This document shows, one piece after another, positions 17,850-26,381 of a stretch of 64,000 nt of DNA. Each line of letters starts with the position of its first letter. Positions within the stretch are counted from its first letter, which is position 1. Both the position numbers and the translations under genes were made by a program. Origin of the DNA: JAUVPB01 sp965223695 (GTDB lineage Bacteria > Actinomycetota > Thermoleophilia > Gaiellales > Gaiellaceae); contig CBDCXJ010000041.1 in the NCBI GenBank assembly GCA_965223695.1, positions 13,759-77,758 of the forward strand, written 5' to 3'. The notes beneath the pieces were generated by a model, which did no database searches, was not told the origin of the DNA, and worked only from the letters and a program-made list of their open reading frames with translations.

Positions 17850-19934
17850 GTGGCCCGACCGCCCGAGCACGACGTCCTCTTCGAGCCGGTGCCGATCGGC
17901 CCGAAGACCCTGCGGAACCGCTTCTACAAAACCGCCCACGGGACGCGATTCGGTGTCGAGTACCCGGCCCGACAGGCCGCCTTCCGCGGTATGGCAGCGG
18001 AGGGCGGCTGGGCTGCGGTTCACAGCGACCTCTGCTCGATCCATCCCGAGAGCGACAACGCGCCGAACGCGATCTGTCGCCTCTGGGACGAGAGCGACGT
18101 CCGCGCGCTCGCGCTCATGTGCGACGCCGTTCACGAGCACGATTCGCTCGCGGGCGTCGAGCTCTGGTACGGCTCGGCCCACGCGCGCAACCTCGCGACC
18201 CGCCTGCCCGCCCGCGGCGTCTCGCAGATCCCGAGCGACCTGGCTTTCACGCAGTCCTGTTACGCGATGGACACCGACGAGATCCGGGAGCTCCGCTCGT
18301 TCTACGTCGCCGCGGCGCGCCGGGCCCTGGACGCCGGTTTCGACATCGTCACCGTCTACGCGGCGCACGGCCATTCGATCACCCAGCAGTTTCTCGAGCC
18401 GTACTACAACAAGCGCACCGACGAGTACGGCGGCTCGCTCGAGAACCGCGCGCGCTTCCTCCGCGAGACGGTCGAAGAGGTCGCGGCGGCTGTCGGCGAC
18501 CACTGCGCGATTGCCGTCCGGCTGTGCCTAGACTCGCTACGGCCAGATGGCCTCACCCTCGACGAGGCGTGTGAGGTCGTCACGTTGCTCGACGATCTCG
18601 TCGATCTCTGGGACTTCGCGATCGGCGGGGTCCTTGCGCAGTGGGGCGAGGACACGCTCTCGTCCCGGTTCGCCGGCGAGCACTACGAGCAGCCGTGGCT
18701 CGAGCAGGTGAAGCCGCACACATCGAAGCCCGTCGTCGGCGTCGGCCGCTTCTCGGACCCGGACACTATGGTGGACGCCATCGAGGGTGGCCAGCTCGAT
18801 CTGATCGGCTCGGCCCGGGGCTCCATTGCCGACCCTTTCATGCCGCGGAAGATCGAGGAAGGGCGCACGGGCGAGATCCGGACGTGTATCGGCTGCAACG
18901 TGTGCGCCGCGCGGACGATCCAGGGCACGTTCATCGACTGCCCCCAGAACGCTACGACGGGCCAGGAGTTCGCGCGCGGCTGGCATCCCGAGCGGTTCGA
19001 GCCCGCCGCGAACGCCGAGCAGGAGGTGTTGATCGTCGGGGCAGGCCCGGCCGGCCTCGAGTGCGCGCTGGTGCTCGCACGGCGCGGGATGGAGCGGGTG
19101 ACGATCGTCGACGCCGCCGAGGAACCAGGCGGCGCCCTGCGCTGGGTGAGCCACCTGCCGGGCCTCGGTGAGTGGGAGCGGGTTGTGAGCGAGCGGGTCG
19201 ATCAGCTCGGCGGCCTCGAAGGCGTCGAGCTCTCGGTCGGCAGCGCATTCTCGGCGGCCGACGTACTCGAGCGCCGAGCGCCGATCGTTGTCACAGCGAC
19301 CGGTTCGACCTGGGCACGCGACGGCCTCAACGGAACGACCCACGCCGCGATCCCGGGAGCGGACGCGGGCCTCGCACACGTCCTCACGCCGGAGCAGATC
19401 ATGCTCGAGGGCAAGGAGCCGCCGGGCGAGGCGGTTGTCGTGCTCGACTGCGACGGATACTTCATGGGCGTCGGGCTGGCCGAGCGGCTCGTCTGCGAAG
19501 GGCATAACGTGCGCCTCGTCACACCTCATCTCGAGGCCGCGCCCTTCCTGTCCATGACGCTCGAGGGCGCGCGCGTCCGACAAGCGCTCGTCGACCTCGG
19601 CGTGGAGCTGGCCGCAGGACACATGGTCACAACCATTGAGCCGGGCTGCGTCGGTGGCACGGACGCCCACGCGCGCCCGGTCGCGTGGGCGGCGGATGCG
19701 ATCGTCCTCGTCACTCAGCGCCGCTCGAGCGATGCGTTGTATCGAGAGCTCCGATCGGCGCCCGAGACCCTCGCTTCGGCCGGTATCGACGCCACGTACC
19801 GAATCGGCGACTGTCTCGTGCCTCGCCTTATCTCGGAAGCCATTGTCGATGGCCATCGTCTCGCCCGCGAGATCGACAGCCAAGACCCGGCTTCACCGCT
19901 TCCGGTTCGGCGAGAGCCGGCACTGGCCGTCTAG
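17850..19934 (+). CDS. Trimethylamine/dimethylamine dehydrogenase-like flavoprotein
   Basis: A 694-residue homologue of trimethylamine dehydrogenase (TMADH). HDVLFEPVPIGPKTLRNRFY, VYAAHGHSITQQFLEPYYNK, the full cluster motif CIGCNVC-x11-C and ARGWHPERF all match my recollection of TMADH. Key differences: the residue at the TMADH cysteinyl-FMN site (Cys30) is Gly31, so FMN should not be covalently bound. The substrate-bowl residues Tyr60 and Trp355 appear as Leu61 and Thr, while the Trp264/Asp267 equivalents (QWGED) and the Tyr-x-x-His pair are kept. GTG 17850 follows HyuA by 3 bases. It probably oxidises an amine or N-methyl substrate other than trimethylamine. Confidence 0.9.
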   Translation: MARPPEHDVLFEPVPIGPKTLRNRFYKTAHGTRFGVEYPARQAAFRGMAAEGGWAAVHSDLCSIHPESDNAPNAICRLWDESDVRALALMCDAVHEHDSLAGVELWYGSAHARNLATRLPARGVSQIPSDLAFTQSCYAMDTDEIRELRSFYVAAARRALDAGFDIVTVYAAHGHSITQQFLEPYYNKRTDEYGGSLENRARFLRETVEEVAAAVGDHCAIAVRLCLDSLRPDGLTLDEACEVVTLLDDLVDLWDFAIGGVLAQWGEDTLSSRFAGEHYEQPWLEQVKPHTSKPVVGVGRFSDPDTMVDAIEGGQLDLIGSARGSIADPFMPRKIEEGRTGEIRTCIGCNVCAARTIQGTFIDCPQNATTGQEFARGWHPERFEPAANAEQEVLIVGAGPAGLECALVLARRGMERVTIVDAAEEPGGALRWVSHLPGLGEWERVVSERVDQLGGLEGVELSVGSAFSAADVLERRAPIVVTATGSTWARDGLNGTTHAAIPGADAGLAHVLTPEQIMLEGKEPPGEAVVVLDCDGYFMGVGLAERLVCEGHNVRLVTPHLEAAPFLSMTLEGARVRQALVDLGVELAAGHMVTTIEPGCVGGTDAHARPVAWAADAIVLVTQRRSSDALYRELRSAPETLASAGIDATYRIGDCLVPRLISEAIVDGHRLAREIDSQDPASPLPVRREPALAV

Positions 19935-19966
19935 AAAACGGCTGGAGGCGCCCGGCAAGTTCTTCG

Positions 19967-19985
19967 CGGCTAGCGAAGCTAGCCG
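19967..19985. terminator. Perfect hairpin between convergent genes
   Basis: CGGCTAGC, loop GAA, GCTAGCCG: a perfect 8-bp stem lying over the stop codon of the aminotransferase gene and 33 bases after the stop of the TMADH-like gene. It is symmetric, so it could end transcription from both sides; a clear T tract is missing, as is common in GC-rich bacteria. Confidence 0.55.
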
Positions 19986-21394
19986 ATCCCCAGCTCCCGC
20001 TCGACGTCACTGATGCCGCGGTCGATGATGTCGACGATCTCGTCGACCTCCTCGCGCGTCAGGATCAGTGGCGGCGCAAGCGCGATGTCCCGGCCGAGCC
20101 GCGTGAGCAGCCCGTACTCGGCCAGGCGCTTGCGGATCAACTCGCCGGCGCCGTCGATCGAGATCAGCGGCTCCTTCGTCTCCTTGTCGGCGACGAGCTC
20201 AACTGCAGCGAAGAGTCCGAGCCCGCCGCGTACGTCGCCGACCGTCGGGTGCTCGTAAAGCGTCTCGAGCCGCTCCATCAGGTAGGTGCCTTGTGTAGCG
20301 GAGTTCTCGACGATGCCTTCCCGCTCCATCACCTCGAGGTTGGCGAGACCGGCTGCCGTGCTGACGGGGTGGTTGCCGTAGGTGAAGCCGTGCGTGAACG
20401 TGCGATCGCCGCCGCCCTTGAACGCCTCGTGCACGTGCTCGCGTGCGATGCAGCCGCCGAGGGGCACGTAGCCGCTCGATATGCCCTTGGCGAAGGTCAC
20501 GAGATCCGGGACGACCCCGGAGTGCTCGACGGCGAACCACTTACCCGTGCGGCCGAAGCCGGTGACGACCTCGTCGGCGATCAGGAGGACGCCATAATGG
20601 TCGCAGGCCTCACGAAGGAGTTGCAGGTACTTCGGGCTCGGTACGACGATGCCGGCGCCGGCTGAGATCGGCTCGGCGACGACGGCGGCCACCCGCTCTG
20701 GGCCCTCGGCTTCGATCATGTCGGCGACGGCCTGCGCGCACTTCGTGTCGCACTCCTCCTGCGTCGTCGAGTCGAACTCGCAGTGGTAGAGGAAGGGCTG
20801 CGGGGCGAAGCGCACGGTGTCGGGCAGCATCGCCTCGAAGCCACCGCGGTTGACGTTCGGAGCGGTGTTGACCAAAAGAGCACCGAGGCTCGTACCGTGG
20901 TATGAGCCCTTGCGGGCGATGAAGAGGTTGCGCTCGGGCTGGCCGTTGTTGGCGTGGAACTTGTACGCGGCCTTGAGCGCGGTCTCGATCGCTTCGGAGC
21001 CGCCGCTCATGAACATCACGTGGTTGAGGTCCCCGGGGGCGAGTGAGGCGACCTTCTCGGCGAGCGCGATCGCCGGCGGCGTCGCGTAGTAGAAGGCGCC
21101 GGCGTAGTGCATGCGGGCCGCCTGCTCGGCGGCGGCCTGGCCGATTTCGGCCCAGCCGTGGCCGGCGTTGACGAGCATCTGGCCCGCGATCCCATCGTAG
21201 TACCACTTGCCCTCGACGTCACGGAGTTTGGCGCCCTTGCCCTCGACGATGACGATCAGGCCCTCGTCGGCGGCCAGGTCGTCCCACTGCTGCATGGGAA
21301 ACCAGAGGTGGTCGAGCGCGGCCTGGCGGACGCGGTCGGCGTCGGCAGGCGTGGGCTCGAGGAGCGGCCCCGCCAGTGTCGTCTCGTCAGCCAT
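19979..21394 (-). CDS. Class III (omega) aminotransferase, PLP-dependent
   Basis: A 471-residue class III aminotransferase. The PLP lysine is Lys303 in TFAKGISSGY. Asp274 in LLIADEVVTGFGRTG contacts the pyridine nitrogen, and MSGGSEAIETALKAAYKFH is the phosphate-binding region. These enzymes move amino groups from omega-amino acids or diamines to pyruvate or 2-oxoglutarate. It is the last gene of a reverse set with HyuB and HyuA (45 bases downstream of HyuB). An omega-amino acid would be the expected product of lactam opening, which makes the context sensible. The specific donor (GABA, beta-alanine, taurine, putrescine) cannot be told. Confidence 0.93.
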   Translation of the reverse strand: MADETTLAGPLLEPTPADADRVRQAALDHLWFPMQQWDDLAADEGLIVIVEGKGAKLRDVEGKWYYDGIAGQMLVNAGHGWAEIGQAAAEQAARMHYAGAFYYATPPAIALAEKVASLAPGDLNHVMFMSGGSEAIETALKAAYKFHANNGQPERNLFIARKGSYHGTSLGALLVNTAPNVNRGGFEAMLPDTVRFAPQPFLYHCEFDSTTQEECDTKCAQAVADMIEAEGPERVAAVVAEPISAGAGIVVPSPKYLQLLREACDHYGVLLIADEVVTGFGRTGKWFAVEHSGVVPDLVTFAKGISSGYVPLGGCIAREHVHEAFKGGGDRTFTHGFTYGNHPVSTAAGLANLEVMEREGIVENSATQGTYLMERLETLYEHPTVGDVRGGLGLFAAVELVADKETKEPLISIDGAGELIRKRLAEYGLLTRLGRDIALAPPLILTREEVDEIVDIIDRGISDVERELGIG

Positions 21395-21439
21395 CGGTTC
21401 CTCCTCGTCGTGAGCGGTGCTCCCGGAAGCGGTGCTCGG

Positions 21440-23467
21440 TCAGGGCGCCGCGACCGGCTTCGCGTCGACCGGCCTGATCCACACGTCGTCGTTCGCTTCA
21501 AGCCCGAGGATACGCCGACCGCGTGGCCCGATGGGCGCGACCGCGTCGGCGACCTCGTCCGAGACCTGAACCCAGGCGCGCAGCAGCGGCGCGGCCTTGC
21601 CCAGGTACTCGACGAGCTGGCCCTCCGCGACGCCGAGACGCTCGGCGCTCTCAGCGCTCAGCCGACAGAGTCGCAGGTCACGCTCGTCGTAGTCGTCGCT
21701 CGCAACATCCCCGACGGTCAGGCGAACGCGCTGAGCGGCCAGCTGGTCGCGGCAGAGAAGAGTCGCTTCCAGGTCGACAACATCTCCGGCCAATATCACG
21801 CCGTAAGCGTCGCGCGCTCGTTCCGGGGTGACATACCCCTGCTCGACGTCCGCGCGCACGAGCTCCGGATCCCGCGTTAGCGGATCGCCCACGCCCCCGC
21901 CCGCGCTCGCCTCGGCGATCAGGACGTCGCCCGCGAACATCGGGAACGACTTCACCTTCCCCGGAATCGGCGAGGGCTCGTGCACGACACCGTCGCGCTC
22001 GACCGTGACGGCGTTGTGGCTGCCGCTACCGCCTCCGGCGATGCCGAAGGGCGGGATGATCGCACGGTCGGTCATCACGTTGAGCTCGGCGCGGTCCGCC
22101 AGCAGCCGGATGCGCCGCCGAATCCCGAAGCCGCTCCTCTGCCTTCCCTCTCCCTCGCCGTCAGGCCGAGCCGTGAGCTCCTCGATCAGCACCGGCTCGC
22201 GCTGCTCGATGCTCTCGGCCGGGTAGACGCTCGGCTGGTCGCCCGCGTCGTAGACGTTCGTTCCCGTGACGCCGTCGGTCGTGCTCGTCGCCGGCGTTCC
22301 GCCCGTCGGATACTCGTAGAGGATGAACGCCCGGTCGTTGACCGTGTCCCAGCCGCCGACCTTGACGTGGTTGGCCGCGGCCTGCGTCTCGGCGCCAAGG
22401 TCGTCGGGAAGCACCTGGCTGAAGAGGCCGATCACGGTCGCCTGCACCTGGCGGTAGACGTCCCAACAGCCGCCCACCGGGGTCGGCAGCCGCGCGGCAA
22501 GCACGCTTGCATCGGGAATCTCGAAATCGAGCACACGAAAGCTGCCGCCGTTGACGGGCGAGAGCGGGTCGAGCCAGGCCTTGGCGACGACGAACACGCC
22601 GCCGCGAGTGACTGGAAAGCCACAGTTCATGGGCCCCTCAACTTGCGGCGATGTGCCGGTGAAGTCGAACAGCATGCGGCTCCCGTCGATCTCGAGCCTG
22701 GCCCGGAGCGGAACCGGGCGCGGGTCGGCGCCGCCGCAGTCGAGGTAGTGCTCGTAGAAGAACTCACCGTCGGGAAGGTTCTCGATCTCGGCGCGCATCA
22801 CGGCCTCGGCGCTGTCGACGAGCGTCGTGATGCAGGCTCGCACGACCTCGGCGCCGTAGCGCTCGCAGAGCTCGCCGGCGCGCATCTCGGCGACACGCGC
22901 CGCGTCGAGCATCGCCAGCGCGTCGCCCTCGCGCTCCTCGCTCAGGCGCATGTTGGCGAAGAGCACCTCCCAGAGCGGCTCGTTTCGCACCCCCTCGTCG
23001 ATCAGCTTGACGGCCGGGATGCGAACACCTTCCTGGTAGATCTCGGTGTCCTGCCCCGAGAAGCTGCCGGGCGTCATACCGCCGACGTCCTGGAAGTGGG
23101 CGCGCACGGCGATGATCAGCACGATCTCGCCGCGGTCGAAGTAGGGCGTGTAGAAGGCGATGTCGTTGAGGTGGGTTCCCCCGGTGTAGGGGTCGTTGAC
23201 GGCGAGCACGTCGCCGGGACGGATGTCACCACCGCAGGCTTCGAGCGCTGCGCGGTACCCGAGGCCCATCGCGAAGACGTGGCCCGAGAAGTCCTCGGAC
23301 ATGCCGATGACCTCGCCCTCGGGGTTGAGGAGGCCACAGGAGAAGTCCTGACTGTCGTAGAGGATCGGCGCGTAGGCCGTGCGAAGCAGCGTCGTGCGCA
23401 TCTGGAGCACGGTCGAGACGAGGAAGCCGCGCACGACCTCGAGGGTGAGCGAGTCGATAGCGCTCAC
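21440..23467 (-). CDS. HyuB-type hydantoinase/oxoprolinase/carboxylase subunit with C-terminal extension
   Basis: A 675-residue HyuB, longer than the other copies here (564-624). GTG 23467 overlaps the HyuA stop by 4 bases. Family motifs are LLRTAYAPILYDSQDFSCGL, VNDPYTGGTHLNDIAFYTP, MLFDFTGTSPQVEGPMNCG and ASAGGGVGDPLTRDPELV. About 110 residues after the usual VTPERARDAYGVIL end form an extra region (DYDERDLRLCRLSAESAERL to the end) containing LGLEANDDVWIRPV. It could be a small substrate or partner domain. Operon order is crotonase, HyuA, HyuB, aminotransferase. Confidence 0.92.
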   Translation of the reverse strand: MSAIDSLTLEVVRGFLVSTVLQMRTTLLRTAYAPILYDSQDFSCGLLNPEGEVIGMSEDFSGHVFAMGLGYRAALEACGGDIRPGDVLAVNDPYTGGTHLNDIAFYTPYFDRGEIVLIIAVRAHFQDVGGMTPGSFSGQDTEIYQEGVRIPAVKLIDEGVRNEPLWEVLFANMRLSEEREGDALAMLDAARVAEMRAGELCERYGAEVVRACITTLVDSAEAVMRAEIENLPDGEFFYEHYLDCGGADPRPVPLRARLEIDGSRMLFDFTGTSPQVEGPMNCGFPVTRGGVFVVAKAWLDPLSPVNGGSFRVLDFEIPDASVLAARLPTPVGGCWDVYRQVQATVIGLFSQVLPDDLGAETQAAANHVKVGGWDTVNDRAFILYEYPTGGTPATSTTDGVTGTNVYDAGDQPSVYPAESIEQREPVLIEELTARPDGEGEGRQRSGFGIRRRIRLLADRAELNVMTDRAIIPPFGIAGGGSGSHNAVTVERDGVVHEPSPIPGKVKSFPMFAGDVLIAEASAGGGVGDPLTRDPELVRADVEQGYVTPERARDAYGVILAGDVVDLEATLLCRDQLAAQRVRLTVGDVASDDYDERDLRLCRLSAESAERLGVAEGQLVEYLGKAAPLLRAWVQVSDEVADAVAPIGPRGRRILGLEANDDVWIRPVDAKPVAAP

Positions 23468-25515
23468 GAGCGCCCGGCTCCCCGCTCGAGGATCAAGTTG
23501 CCGCCGGCGTCGGGCTCCGCCGACCAGCCCGGGAAGACGACGGTCGCGCTCCCATATTCCTCGACGACCGCCGGACCGGCAACCGGCGTGCCGACGGCCA
23601 GAGCCGCACGTTCATAGACCGGGCAGTCGCTCGTGGCGCCGCCGAACGTGACCGCGCGATGCCCCACGGGGCTTGCCGCGTCGTCGCCGCTTGCCCCGGG
23701 TGTCAAAGCCAGCTCGGGCCTCTCGACCAGACCCGAGGCGACCGCCCGGAGCGCGACCAGCTCGACGTCCATCTCCGGCCGGCTGTAGCCGTAGGTCTTC
23801 TCGTAGACGCGGTGGAAGGCCGTCTCGATCTCGTCGATGCCAGCGGTGCGCTCGAGCGCCACGTTCAGTTGCCAGGACTGGCCGACATAGCGCAGGTCTG
23901 CCGACAGGACGATTGCGATGCGCTCGGCGGGCAGGCCCTCGCGCGCGAGCGCCTGGCGTCCACACGCGTCCATCCGGTCCCAGCGGTCGCCAACGGCATC
24001 GAGGTCGACCGTGCGTAGCGGCGTCACGTACGTCTCGACGTAGTCGTGGGCCAGATCCGTCGTCAGCAGGCCGAACGCGCAGCCGTTGCCCGGGTTGAGC
24101 GGCACCACACAGCGCTCTATCCCGAGCTCCTCGGCGATCGGTGCCACGTGCATCGGCCCCGCGCCGCCGAGCGCGAGCAGCGCGAAGTCTCGAGGGTCGT
24201 AGCCGCGCTCGACCGACACGGTCCTGATCGCACCAGCCATGTTGCTCACACAGACGGTGACAATCGCCTCGGCGACCTCGAGGGCGCCTTCGAGTCCCGT
24301 GAGCCCCGCGGCGAAGTCCTCGACGCAGCGCTCGCTGGCATCGCGGTCGAGGCTCATCGCCCCGCCCACCATGCTCGTCGCGCCGAGCCGGCCGAGAAGG
24401 AGGTTGGCATCGGTCACCGTGGGGCGCGTGCCGCCGCGCCCGTAGCAGGCGGGCCCCGGGTCGGCGCCCGCGCTCTCGGGCCCCACACGCAGCCCGCCCT
24501 CGGGTCCGAGCCAGGCGATCGAGCCCGCGCCGGCGCCGATCGTCAGGATGTCGAGCTGCGGCGTCTTGACGGGCGTCCCCTCGAAGGTGCGCTCGTGGGT
24601 GAGGATCGGCGTCAGCTCCTTGACCAGGCTGACATCGGTGCTCGTACCGCCCATGTCGTAGGTGATGATGTTCGGCGCGGCGCTTCGCTCGGCGAAAAAC
24701 GTGCCGGCCGAGACACCGGCAGCCGGGCCAGAGAGCAGGAAGCGCACCGGGTACTCGGGCGCCGTGCGCTCGGTGAGAATCCCACCGGCCGAGGTCATGT
24801 AGAAGAGCTCGCCGGCGAAGCCACGCGCGCGTAGCTCGGCCGAGAGCTTCGCAAGGTAGGCGCGAAGGAGCGGGCTGACGTAGGCGTTCAGCATCGTGGT
24901 CGACCAACGCTCGAACTCGCGGTACTCGGCGACGGTCTCGACGGAGAGTGAGACCGGGACACCCGGGAGCTCGTCCGCGAGAATCTCCGCGGCGCGCCGC
25001 TCATGCTCAGCGTTCGCGTACGAGTGGAGGAAGCAGACGGCGACCGACTCGACGCCGTCCCGGCTCATGCGCCGCGCCGCCTCGGCGACAGCGTCGCTGT
25101 CGAGCTCGGTGCGCACCGCGCCGTCGGCGGTGATCCGCTCCGCGACCTCGTAGCGGTACCGTCGCGGAACGAAGGGGGCGGGCCGTGTCCAGTGTCGGTC
25201 CCAGAGCCCGGCACCAGGGGGTCCGTAGCGGCGAAGCTGACCGAACTCGAGCACGTCCCGATGCCCCTGCGTGACGAGCGCGCCCACGCGCGCGCCCTTG
25301 CGCTCGAGGATCGCGTTCGTTGCGAGCGTCGTGCCGTGGACGATCCGGCGAACGCCCGCGAGGTCGAGGTCGAGTCCCTTGACGCCCTCGAGGAACGCAG
25401 CGCTCGGGTCGCCCGGCGTCGACGGGACCTTGCGCACCTGCAGCTCCTTGCCGTCCTCGTCCCACACGACGAAGTCGGTGAACGTCCCGCCAGTGTCGAC
25501 GCCGAGGTTCAGCAC
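23464..25515 (-). CDS. HyuA-type hydantoinase/oxoprolinase/carboxylase subunit
   Basis: A 683-residue HyuA beginning LNLGVDTGGTFTDFVVWD from ATG 25515. Family motifs include IVHGTTLATNAILERKGARV, TYDMGGTSTDVSLVKE, TIGAGAGSIAWLGPEGG and GPESAGADPGPACYGRGG, and ERGYDPRDFALLALGGAGPM near the middle. It overlaps the HyuB start by 4 bases, so the pair should be made in equal amounts. It follows a crotonase gene with a 39-base gap. Like its relatives it should hydrolyse ATP to activate a carbonyl or lactam; the substrate is unknown. Confidence 0.93.
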   Translation of the reverse strand: MLNLGVDTGGTFTDFVVWDEDGKELQVRKVPSTPGDPSAAFLEGVKGLDLDLAGVRRIVHGTTLATNAILERKGARVGALVTQGHRDVLEFGQLRRYGPPGAGLWDRHWTRPAPFVPRRYRYEVAERITADGAVRTELDSDAVAEAARRMSRDGVESVAVCFLHSYANAEHERRAAEILADELPGVPVSLSVETVAEYREFERWSTTMLNAYVSPLLRAYLAKLSAELRARGFAGELFYMTSAGGILTERTAPEYPVRFLLSGPAAGVSAGTFFAERSAAPNIITYDMGGTSTDVSLVKELTPILTHERTFEGTPVKTPQLDILTIGAGAGSIAWLGPEGGLRVGPESAGADPGPACYGRGGTRPTVTDANLLLGRLGATSMVGGAMSLDRDASERCVEDFAAGLTGLEGALEVAEAIVTVCVSNMAGAIRTVSVERGYDPRDFALLALGGAGPMHVAPIAEELGIERCVVPLNPGNGCAFGLLTTDLAHDYVETYVTPLRTVDLDAVGDRWDRMDACGRQALAREGLPAERIAIVLSADLRYVGQSWQLNVALERTAGIDEIETAFHRVYEKTYGYSRPEMDVELVALRAVASGLVERPELALTPGASGDDAASPVGHRAVTFGGATSDCPVYERAALAVGTPVAGPAVVEEYGSATVVFPGWSAEPDAGGNLILERGAGRS

Positions 25516-25554
25516 GATGTAAAGGTCGGGCCTCGCGTCATCTACGCCCGCCCT

Positions 25555-26325
25555 CTACGCCTGGCCGTCCGGCGCGGCCCATCGCTCCGCCATGCCGAGG
25601 CCCTCGAGCGCGAGCCCGTAACCGAGCAGCTCGTGCATGTCGCGCTTGAGCGCGTGCGTCACCAGCAGGCGCGTGTAGCGAAGGACGAGGTCCGAGCGCC
25701 CGGCGAGCTCTTCGGCGAGGTTCCACGCTCGCTCGAGCAGTTGCTCTCGCGGGTGAAGCTCTGAGACGAGGCCGAGCTCCTGGGCCTCCTGTGCCGTGAG
25801 CGTTTGACCGGTGAGCAGGAAGTAGCGCGCGCGGTTGATTCCCATGAGCAGCGGCAAGACGACGTGAACGCCGTCGCCGGGTATGACATGGCTTGCGAAA
25901 TGCGCGGAATCGCGGATGCTCGCATCCTCGGCGGCAAGCACGATATCGGCGAGTAGCGGAACTTCGAGATGGCGGTAGACGGGCCCGTTGATCGCCGCGA
26001 TGATCGGCGCCTCGATCGCGAGGAAGTCCTCGAGCATGCGCATTCCCTGGCGGCGAGTCGGCTCCCACTCGTGGGGCGATTTGCGAGGCGCGGCGTCGGA
26101 TGACAGGTTCGGCCCAGAGAAAACGTCGCCGGTGCCGGTGAGGATGACAACGCGTGTCTCGTCGTCGCGGGCGATCGCGGCGAACGCGTCGACCCAGTCT
26201 CGGTGCGCCGCCTCACCCCACTGCAGCGGCCCGCCGTCGGTGTGGAAGCGCAGCTGGAGGATGCCGTCGCGGCGCTCGGCCTCGATGGTCGCGTAGGGAT
26301 TGGCCGTGTCGACCAGATCGCGCAC
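25555..26325 (-). CDS. Enoyl-CoA hydratase/isomerase family protein (crotonase fold)
   Basis: A 256-residue crotonase-fold protein. I chose GTG 26325 (VRDLVDTANPYATIEAE); the longer frame adds an Arg/Pro-rich stretch that reads into the methyltransferase gene. The fold shows VVILTGTGDVFSGPNL, INGPVYRHLEVPLLADIVLA and HVIPGDGVHVVLPLLMG, then LTGQTLTAQEAQELGLVSEL. Like the other crotonase here it has an IPGDG turn rather than a GGG-type one. It leads the reverse HyuA-HyuB-aminotransferase set and lies 56 bases from the methyltransferase gene. Hydratase, isomerase or C-C cleaving activity is possible. Confidence 0.87.
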   Translation of the reverse strand: MRDLVDTANPYATIEAERRDGILQLRFHTDGGPLQWGEAAHRDWVDAFAAIARDDETRVVILTGTGDVFSGPNLSSDAAPRKSPHEWEPTRRQGMRMLEDFLAIEAPIIAAINGPVYRHLEVPLLADIVLAAEDASIRDSAHFASHVIPGDGVHVVLPLLMGINRARYFLLTGQTLTAQEAQELGLVSELHPREQLLERAWNLAEELAGRSDLVLRYTRLLVTHALKRDMHELLGYGLALEGLGMAERWAAPDGQA

Positions 26326-26381
26326 GGCCGCATCCTTGCAGAGACGGCGCCACGCTCTCTGGCTGCCGGGGATAGCGGCGG

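Noticed and set aside
17850..19934. Calling the flavoprotein a trimethylamine dehydrogenase outright
   Set aside because: Overall similarity is high but the covalent-flavin cysteine and two substrate-bowl aromatics are replaced.
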